This document shows positions 13,805 through 19,599 of a stretch of DNA of 23,690 nucleotides, piece by piece; within the stretch, counting starts at the first letter, position 1, and the number at the start of each line of letters is the position of its first letter. The stretch covers positions 1 through 23,690 of the forward strand of contig JAISLJ010000140.1 of assembly GCA_031290955.1 (NCBI GenBank). The letters are read 5' to 3'. The notes below the pieces were generated by a model that saw only the letters and a list, made by a program, of their open reading frames with translations, was not told the DNA's origin and searched no databases. This stretch comes from Zoogloeaceae bacterium. Lineage in GTDB: Bacteria; Pseudomonadota; Gammaproteobacteria; Burkholderiales; Rhodocyclaceae. Made by a program: the position numbers and the translations under genes.

Positions 13805-16800
13805 CTACATTGCCGTCCGCCAACCTTCCAGCATCTTCTGCAAGCGTTTCACCGAGACCGGCATTGGCGTCTTCAGTTCCTGGGCGAAGAGACCCACGCG
13901 CAATTCTTCCAGGAGCCAGCGGAACTGTTCTTGCTCCGGGTCGCTCCGGTTTTGGCGGGCGCGTTGGCTGGCTTGTCGCTCGTATTGCGTCCACAGGGGC
14001 GCGTAGTCGGCCAGCAGGCGGGCGTCGCGGGCGGGGTCGGTCTTGAGTTTGTCGAGCCGCATCCGGGCCGCTTTCAGGTAGCGGGGAAAATGTTGTAAAC
14101 GTGTAAAAGGCGTGTCGGCCAGGAAGCGTTTGCCCATCAGCCGTTTTACCTGCGCGTCGATGTCGCTCGCCGTTGCGCCGTGGGCCTTGGGGCAGGCGGC
14201 GAGTTTTTTCAGGAGCGCCTGCCATTCCTCCAGGATGTCGCCGGTCAGGCGCAGGGTTTCCTGCAACAACAATCCCAGACGTGACCGGGCTTCCGCGCAG
14301 CGGGCGCGGAATGCGTCGGCATCGGCGGGCCAGGGGTCGACAAGGCAGGCGCGCGCGCAGGCAAGCTCAATGACCTGGCTTTTCAGTTCGTCGGCGCTGC
14401 CCAGGCTCATGTAGTGCAAGGCCATGCGGGCCAGATCCGGCGAATTTTTCCCGAAGGCGCGGATTTGCTCGGGAAATTGCAGCATGAAGAGCCGCAAAAG
14501 GCCACGGCGATGGACGCGGCGGGCTTCCTCCGGGTCGTCGAAAACCGTGAGGCGCACCGACTTGCCATCCGCGTCGTCGCAGAAGGCCGGGTAGCCGAAC
14601 ACGCTTGCCCCGCCCTCCCCATCCAGGGGGATTTCCATCCATTCCGGCAGGGGGCCGCAGTTCCAGTCCGTAAGCCTTGCGGTCTCCGGCGGCGTTTCGC
14701 GCAGGTCGGCGAAGGTCCGGCGCGCTTCCTGGCCCCAGTCGGCCTTGAGTTGGGCGAGCTTGCGCCCCATGTCCAGTTGCCGACCCTGTTCATCCACGAG
14801 CCGGATGTTCATGAAAAAATGCTCGGGCAGGCTGTCCATGCGGAAAGAATCCGGCGTCACCGCCCAGCCGCGTGCGTTCAGGCCGGTCTCGGTCAGGATG
14901 AAATCAATGAGCGGCGGCAGGATGCCCATGTTCATGCGCTTTTCATCCTGGCCGATCGCGGCGATGAAGCGCGCCGCGAACTCCGGCACCGGCACGAGCC
15001 GGGCGCGAATCTTCTGCGGCAGGGTCTTGATGAGCGCCACGAGTTTTTCCTTCAGCAAGCCCGGCACCAGCCATTCCAGCCTTGGCGCGGCAAGCGGATT
15101 CAGACGCGCGAGGGATACGGTGAGCGTGACGCCATCCCTGGGGCTGCCCGGCTCGAAGTGGTAGGAAAGCGGATACTCCACGCCCGCAAGGGTGAGATGG
15201 TGCGGAAAGGCTTCCGTGGTGATGCCCGCCGCCGAATGGCGCATCAGGTCTTCGCGTTGCAGGAAGAGAAGGCGGGGATTTTCCCGCGTTGCCTCCTTGT
15301 GCCAATGCTCGAAAGTGATGCCGTTGTGGATGCCTTCGGGAATCAGGCGCTCGTAGAAGGCATAGATCAGCTCGTCGTCGACCAGCACGTCCTGGCGGCG
15401 CTGCTTGTGTTCAAGCGCCTCGATCTCCCGGATCAGCTTCTGGTTGTGCTGCCAGAACGGCCAGCGGCGGGCGTGGCTTTCTTCCACCTCGCCGCCCACC
15501 AGCGCTTGGCGAATGAAAATCTCGCGGCTTTCGGCGGGAAAGAGCGGGCCGTAGTGGATGCGCCGCTTCGGGTTGATGACGATTCCGTGCAAGGTGACGC
15601 GCTCCCAGGCCGCGACCTGCATGCTCTTCTTTTCCCAGTGCGGATCGAAGTAGCTGCGACGGATGAGATGCGCGCCGACTTCCTCCACCCATTCCGGCTC
15701 GATCTTCGCCACGCAGCGACCGTAAAGACGGGAGGTTTCGGTGATCTCCGCCGCAAGAATCCACTTCCCCGCCCGTTTCTGGAGCGGCGAGGCGGGATGC
15801 ACGAAGAAGCGGATGCCGCGCGCGCCCAGATAATGCCCGGCCTCGTCCGCAAGAAAGCCCAGATTGCCGAGCAGACCGGCCAGCAGGGCTTTGTGGATGG
15901 CCGCGTACTCGCCGGGCAACTCGTTTTCCCGCCAGCCCATCTCCGCAACGAGCGCGTGCAACTGGCCGTGCGTCTCCCGCCATTCGCGCAGGCGCAGGAA
16001 GGAAAGAAAATGGGCGTGGCACTGCGCGACCAGCTTGCGACTGGATTTCTTGTGCTCCAGTTCATGCGCATACCAGGCCCAGAGTCTGAGCCAGCCCAGG
16101 AATTCCGATTTTTCCTCTTTGCCCGCGGGAAAGAGGATGCGCCGGTGCGCTTCGTCCGCCGCCTGCTGTTTGTCCTGCGGGCGCTCGCGCGGGTCCTGCG
16201 TCGAGAGCGCGGCGGCGATGATGAGGATTTCCGCGAGGCAGCCGTATTGCCGGGCCGCCACGATCATGCGGGCGATGCGCGGGTCAAGCGGCAGGCGGGC
16301 GAGGATGCGCCCCGTCTCGGTCAGGCGCCGTTCCTCATCCAGCGCGCCCAGTTCCACGAGCAGTTGGTAGCCGTCGCGGATCGCCTTTTCCGGCGGCGCT
16401 TCCAGGAAGGGAAAGCGTTCCACGTCGGCCAGCCCCAGGGATTTCATGCGCAGGATGACGCCCGCGAGGGAAGAGCGCAGGATTTCCGGGTCGGTATAGG
16501 GCGGACGGGCATTGAAATCCGCTTCGTCGTAGAGCCGGACGCACACGCCCGCCGCCACCCGTCCGCAACGTCCTGCCCGTTGCCGGGCCGCCGCCTGGCT
16601 GATCCTTTCCACCCGCAACTGTTCGACCTTCTGGCGAAAGGAATAGCGTTTTACCCGCGCCAGCCCCGCATCCACCACGTAACGGATGCCCGGCACGGTG
16701 AGCGAGGTTTCCGCCACATTGGTGGAAAGCACGATGCGCCGCGTCCCGGAAGGCTTGAAGATGCGATCCTGCTCGACGGCGGAAAGGCGGGAGAAGAGCG

Positions 16801-17779
16801 GCAGGATTTCCGTGTGCGGCGGATGGTGTTTGCGCAGGGTCTCCGCCGCCTCGCGGATTTCCCGCTCGCCGGGCAGGAAGACGAGCACATCCCCCGATCC
16901 CAGGCGGGCAAGCTCGTTGCAGGCGTCGACGATGGCATCGTAGAGATCGCGCTCGTCGCCGGGAATATTGGCCCCTTCGTCGGCTTTTTCGGCGGCCCCT
17001 GCGGCGGCATTCCCGGTCTGGATGGGACGGTAGCGCACTTCCACCGGATAAAGCCGCCCGGAAACCTCGACAACCGGCGCATTGTCGAAATGCCGGGAAA
17101 AGCGTTCGGCGTCGATGGTGGCGGAGGTAATCACCACTTTCAGATCGGGACGGCGCGGCAGGATTTCCTTGAGGTAGCCGAGCAGGAAATCAATGTTGAG
17201 GCTGCGCTCGTGCGCCTCGTCGATGATGATTGTATCGTAGGCGGAGAGGGAGGGATCGGTCTGGGTTTCCGCGAGCAGGATGCCGTCGGTCATCAGTTTG
17301 ATCCAGGATTCCGGCGAAGTCCGATCCTGAAAGCGGATTTTCACGCCAACGCCCGCGCCCACCTGCGTCTCCAGTTCCTGCGCCAGCCGCGCGGCCACCG
17401 AACGCGCCGCCAGCCGCCGAGGCTGCGTGTGCCCGATGCAGCCCGCCGCGCCGCGCGCGAGTTCGAGGCAAATCTTGGGCAACTGCGTGGTCTTGCCGGA
17501 GCCGGTCTCGCCGCAGACGATGACCACCTGATGCGCCTGGATCGCGGCGGCGATTTCGGCGCGTTTTTCATGCACCGGCAGATCCCCGGCGAACGCGGGC
17601 CGGGGCAGGCGAGCCCGCCTTGCCGAAAAGTCGGCGCGGGATTTTTCCAAGAGCGTGGCATACTCCGCCGCTGCCCCTTGCCGCGCCTTCCCCGACCGGA
17701 TTTTCCGCGCCAGGGCGACAAGCCGCCGCCGGTCACGGCTCAGGCAATCATCAAAAGTGGGCAGCGGCTCGAACGTCAT
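13805..17779 (-). CDS. hrpA: ATP-dependent RNA helicase HrpA
   Basis: HrpA is a DEAH-box 3'-5' RNA helicase, linked in E. coli to mRNA processing and rescue of stalled ribosomes. The 1324-residue product matches full-length HrpA (E. coli 1300). Helicase motifs in order are the Walker A loop GETGSGKTTQLPK (90-102), TQPRRLAARSVA, DEAH at 187-190, SAT at 219-221, STNVAETSLTVPGIRYVVDAG and QRAGRCGR. After them come the winged-helix/ratchet region and the long C-terminal extension typical of HrpA. The frame is open 34 codons further upstream into low-complexity sequence, but the ATG at 17779 (MTFEPLPTF) has AGGA close upstream and is preferred. It converges with the arginine-rich lipoprotein gene. 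Confidence 0.97.
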   Translation of the reverse strand: MTFEPLPTFDDCLSRDRRRLVALARKIRSGKARQGAAAEYATLLEKSRADFSARRARLPRPAFAGDLPVHEKRAEIAAAIQAHQVVIVCGETGSGKTTQLPKICLELARGAAGCIGHTQPRRLAARSVAARLAQELETQVGAGVGVKIRFQDRTSPESWIKLMTDGILLAETQTDPSLSAYDTIIIDEAHERSLNIDFLLGYLKEILPRRPDLKVVITSATIDAERFSRHFDNAPVVEVSGRLYPVEVRYRPIQTGNAAAGAAEKADEGANIPGDERDLYDAIVDACNELARLGSGDVLVFLPGEREIREAAETLRKHHPPHTEILPLFSRLSAVEQDRIFKPSGTRRIVLSTNVAETSLTVPGIRYVVDAGLARVKRYSFRQKVEQLRVERISQAAARQRAGRCGRVAAGVCVRLYDEADFNARPPYTDPEILRSSLAGVILRMKSLGLADVERFPFLEAPPEKAIRDGYQLLVELGALDEERRLTETGRILARLPLDPRIARMIVAARQYGCLAEILIIAAALSTQDPRERPQDKQQAADEAHRRILFPAGKEEKSEFLGWLRLWAWYAHELEHKKSSRKLVAQCHAHFLSFLRLREWRETHGQLHALVAEMGWRENELPGEYAAIHKALLAGLLGNLGFLADEAGHYLGARGIRFFVHPASPLQKRAGKWILAAEITETSRLYGRCVAKIEPEWVEEVGAHLIRRSYFDPHWEKKSMQVAAWERVTLHGIVINPKRRIHYGPLFPAESREIFIRQALVGGEVEESHARRWPFWQHNQKLIREIEALEHKQRRQDVLVDDELIYAFYERLIPEGIHNGITFEHWHKEATRENPRLLFLQREDLMRHSAAGITTEAFPHHLTLAGVEYPLSYHFEPGSPRDGVTLTVSLARLNPLAAPRLEWLVPGLLKEKLVALIKTLPQKIRARLVPVPEFAARFIAAIGQDEKRMNMGILPPLIDFILTETGLNARGWAVTPDSFRMDSLPEHFFMNIRLVDEQGRQLDMGRKLAQLKADWGQEARRTFADLRETPPETARLTDWNCGPLPEWMEIPLDGEGGASVFGYPAFCDDADGKSVRLTVFDDPEEARRVHRRGLLRLFMLQFPEQIRAFGKNSPDLARMALHYMSLGSADELKSQVIELACARACLVDPWPADADAFRARCAEARSRLGLLLQETLRLTGDILEEWQALLKKLAACPKAHGATASDIDAQVKRLMGKRFLADTPFTRLQHFPRYLKAARMRLDKLKTDPARDARLLADYAPLWTQYERQASQRARQNRSDPEQEQFRWLLEELRVGLFAQELKTPMPVSVKRLQKMLEGWRTAM

Positions 17780-18003
17780 GGTTCCTGCAGATGGCGAGAT
17801 TGCGGATGGCGACGCCGCGAACGGCAATCTTGCGGGTGGCGAATCCTCCATTTCCCATCTCCCCGAAACGCCGCCTGCCATCCGGAAGACCGGGATTGTA
17901 CCCGGATTGGCCTCGCTGTTCCCGCAAGGGCAAGATCGTCAGTGCGAGAAGCGTAGCAACATGGCAATCCATTCGTTCCTTTGCTGACGCCATGCCTGCG
18001 CCT

Positions 18004-18026
18004 GCGTTTCCAGGAACGGGAAACGC
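18004..18026. terminator. Hairpin downstream of the OYE-family gene, no U-tract
   Basis: GCGTTTCC (18004-18011) and GGAAACGC (18019-18026) form a perfect 8-bp stem with a 7-nt loop, about 29 nt beyond the stop codon of the leftward oxidoreductase gene. No T-run follows on the minus strand. The call is a termination or mRNA-protecting hairpin by position. Confidence 0.4.
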
Positions 18027-18054
18027 ATAAGGATTTCCCCCGCCTCCCCGCCCT

Positions 18055-19110
18055 TCACGCATGCAGCGCGGGATAATCCGTGTAGCCTGCCGCGCCGCCG
18101 CTGTAGAAGAGTTCGGGGCGCGCTTCGTTCCAGGGAGCGTCCTCGCGCAGGCGCTCGACCAGATCTGGATTGGCGATGAAGGGCACGCCGAAGGCGATGG
18201 CGTCGGCCTCGCCCGCATCCAGGATTCTGCTGGCGGATTCCTTCGTCAGGCCCTGGTTGGCGATGAAGACGCCGCCGAAAGCCTTTTTGAGCGTCGGCCC
18301 CAACAGCCCGTCACCCTGGGCTTCGCGGGCGAAGAGGAAGGCGATCCCGCGTTCGCCCAAGGCTCGGGCGACGTAGCCGAAGGTGGCCGCCCGGTCGCTG
18401 TCGCCCATGCTGTGGCTGTCGGCGCGTGGGGAGAGGTGCATGCCGACCCGGCCCGCGCCCCAGATTTCGATGGCCGCGTCCGTGACTTCCAGAAGCAGGC
18501 GGGCACGGTTTGCCAGCGGGCCGCCATAGGCATCGGTGCGTTTGTTGGTGCTGTCCTCAAGGAACTGGTCGATGAGATAGCCGTTGGCGCCGTGGATTTC
18601 CACGCCATCGAAACCCGCCGCTTTGGCATTGGCTGCGCCCTGCCGGTAAGCGGCCACGATGCCGGGGATTTCCGCCGTTTCCAGGGCGCGCGGCGTCACA
18701 TAGGGCTTCAGGGGGCGGATGAGGTTCACATGACCTTCCGGGGCGATGGCGCTGGGCGCGACGGGCAAGGCGCCATCCAGATAGACCGGGTCGGAGATGC
18801 GGCCCACATGCCAGAGCTGCGCGAAGATGCGTCCGCCCGCCGCATGCACCGCGCTGGTGATCCGCCGCCAACCCTCCACCTGTTCCGCATTCCAGATGCC
18901 CGGCGTATCCGGGTAGCCAACGCCCTGCGGCGTGACGACCACACCCTCGGACAAGATCAGCCCGGCGCTGGCGCGCTGCGCGTAGTATTCCGCCATCAAA
19001 TCATTCGGCGTCCGCCCGGCGCTGGCGCGGCAACGGGTCAGCGGGGCCATGACGATACGGTTGGGCAGGACGAAATCGCCCAGAGGCAAGGGATCAAACA
19101 GTGTTGGCAT
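18055..19110 (-). CDS. Old Yellow Enzyme family FMN oxidoreductase (NemA-like ene-reductase)
   Basis: Members of this family use FMN and NAD(P)H to reduce activated C=C bonds, nitro groups or nitrate esters; NemA reduces N-ethylmaleimide and other electrophiles. The 351-residue product has the family length. Visible landmarks are PLTRCRA (24-29), GLILSEG (50-56), AQLWHVGR (97-104), the substrate-binding H173 and N176 with the proton-donor tyrosine Y178 in EIHGANGYL, DQFLEDSTNKRTDAYGG and PRADSHSMGDS. The Cys of TRCRA is a position that tunes flavin redox in some OYEs. GAGGAG lies 5 nt before the ATG. It is divergent from the TonB-dependent receptor gene. The true substrate cannot be read from sequence. 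Confidence 0.93.
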   Translation of the reverse strand: MPTLFDPLPLGDFVLPNRIVMAPLTRCRASAGRTPNDLMAEYYAQRASAGLILSEGVVVTPQGVGYPDTPGIWNAEQVEGWRRITSAVHAAGGRIFAQLWHVGRISDPVYLDGALPVAPSAIAPEGHVNLIRPLKPYVTPRALETAEIPGIVAAYRQGAANAKAAGFDGVEIHGANGYLIDQFLEDSTNKRTDAYGGPLANRARLLLEVTDAAIEIWGAGRVGMHLSPRADSHSMGDSDRAATFGYVARALGERGIAFLFAREAQGDGLLGPTLKKAFGGVFIANQGLTKESASRILDAGEADAIAFGVPFIANPDLVERLREDAPWNEARPELFYSGGAAGYTDYPALHA

Positions 19111-19162
19111 GAAAACTCCTCGAATTCAAATGGTGAATCAATGGGAAATGCAAGGGGGAGAA

Positions 19163-19191
19163 AGTGTAGAGGGGATTTCGGCATTCGGCAA
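19163..19191 (-). promoter_or_regulatory. Candidate promoter of the OYE-family gene
   Basis: On the minus strand TTGCCG (19186-19191), a 17-bp spacer, and TACACT (19163-19168). Each hexamer matches the sigma-70 consensus at four of six positions, with ideal spacing and a leader of about 45 nt to the ATG at 19110. A 10-bp tandem repeat lies directly upstream of the -35 hexamer. Confidence 0.45.
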
Positions 19192-19193
19192 TG

Positions 19194-19213
19194 TGGACAG
19201 CAATGGACAGCAA
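19194..19213. repeat. Perfect tandem repeat of TGGACAGCAA, operator-like
   Basis: TGGACAGCAA occurs twice in a row without spacer (19194-19203, 19204-19213). The 10-bp period puts both copies on the same face of the helix, 2 bp upstream of the -35 hexamer proposed for the leftward oxidoreductase gene, where an activator would bind. Confidence 0.5.
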
Positions 19214-19281
19214 GGATTTCCCGCAATGCCCATTTCACGAAATACGGCCTGCGCCATTTCCGTTTTTGCCATGCGTAATTC

Positions 19282-19310
19282 TTGCCGCATCCAAGGTTTT
19301 TCTGTTTTAT
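19282..19310 (+). promoter_or_regulatory. Candidate promoter of the TonB-dependent receptor gene
   Basis: TTGCCG (19282-19287), a 17-bp spacer and TTTTAT (19305-19310), each four of six matches to sigma-70. Shifting the -10 by one base gives a TGn-extended version. The -35 hexamer is identical to that proposed for the divergent oxidoreductase gene. It would produce a leader of about 280 nt. Confidence 0.35.
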
Positions 19311-19390
19311 TCCATTGTTTCATTCATTCTTGTTCTATGGAATTTTTATTTTTCCCATGGACGAAAACAAACATGAACCTGTATGGCAGA

Positions 19391-19430
19391 CAACAGGATC
19401 GCCGTGCTCGCATATATCCTGTTGCACGGC
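19391..19430 (+). promoter_or_regulatory. Two mutually exclusive leader hairpins
   Basis: Stem A pairs CAACAGGAT (19391-19399) with ATCCTGTTG (19416-19424), 9 bp perfect, 16-nt loop. Stem B pairs GCCGTGC (19401-19407) with GCACGGC (19424-19430), 7 bp perfect. The arms interleave and share base 19424, leaving no nucleotides for the loop a pseudoknot would need, so the two stems are alternatives. This is the topology of switching leaders. Confidence 0.45.
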
Positions 19431-19434
19431 GTCG

Positions 19435-19465
19435 ATTGCCGGGAATGCCACGATTCATCGGCAAT
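19435..19465 (+). promoter_or_regulatory. Leader hairpin with internal bulge
   Basis: ATTGCCG (19435-19441) pairs with CGGCAAT (19459-19465), 7 bp perfect and extendable by a G-U pair. Inside it GAAT (19443-19446) pairs with ATTC (19453-19456) around a 6-nt GCCACG loop. This second leader hairpin starts 4 nt after stem B. Confidence 0.45.
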
Positions 19466-19511
19466 TCACTATGCGATTCACGATTTTTGCCCATTTCCAT
19501 TTCATCCATTC

Positions 19512-19528
19512 AGAGTTGGAATAACTCT
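19512..19528 (+). promoter_or_regulatory. Short inverted repeat upstream of the receptor gene
   Basis: AGAGTT (19512-19517) and AACTCT (19523-19528) are exact reverse complements around GGAAT. It could be a small RNA hairpin in the leader or a DNA operator. It does not resemble a Fur box. Confidence 0.35.
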
Positions 19529-19599
19529 TGCTGAAAGCCTCGCACTGCCATGTCGCAGGAATTCAACAGCCCCATTGTCATTCACGAAGGAGATTCAAC

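Larger units (their letters stand above)
19111..19599. other. Divergent intergenic region, OYE-family gene to TonB-dependent receptor
   Basis: These 489 bp have no convincing gene. From left to right they hold the leftward promoter and its tandem repeat, a rightward promoter candidate (19282-19310), an A/T-rich block rich in T runs (about 19296-19356), and a group of inverted repeats between 19391 and 19528 that would lie in the receptor's mRNA leader. A Shine-Dalgarno sequence ends the region. A 53-codon frame (19374-19535) overlaps the hairpins but has no ribosome-binding site. Confidence 0.6.

Noticed and set aside
12864..14225. A 453-codon minus-strand open frame across the arginine-rich lipoprotein.
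   Set aside because: It covers an intergenic region, the antisense of the lipoprotein and the 3' end of hrpA, has no domain or start signal, and looks like a GC-driven shadow. Some doubt remains because the lipoprotein itself is low-complexity.
14414..17956. A 1180-codon plus-strand open frame.
   Set aside because: It is the complement of hrpA in GC-rich DNA; its translation has no recognisable domain while the opposite frame has all helicase motifs.
19391..19430. An H-type pseudoknot formed by stems A and B.
   Set aside because: The stems share a base and leave no third loop to cross a 9-bp helix, so alternative hairpins are more plausible.
19374..19535. A 53-codon upstream frame (MNLYGRQQ...) in the receptor leader, considered as a leader peptide.
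   Set aside because: There is no Shine-Dalgarno sequence before its ATG and the composition is not peptide-like; the hairpins explain the region better.
19391..19599. A cobalamin riboswitch upstream of the receptor.
   Set aside because: A GCCAC string occurs in a hairpin loop, but the conserved core and full B12 box were not found.
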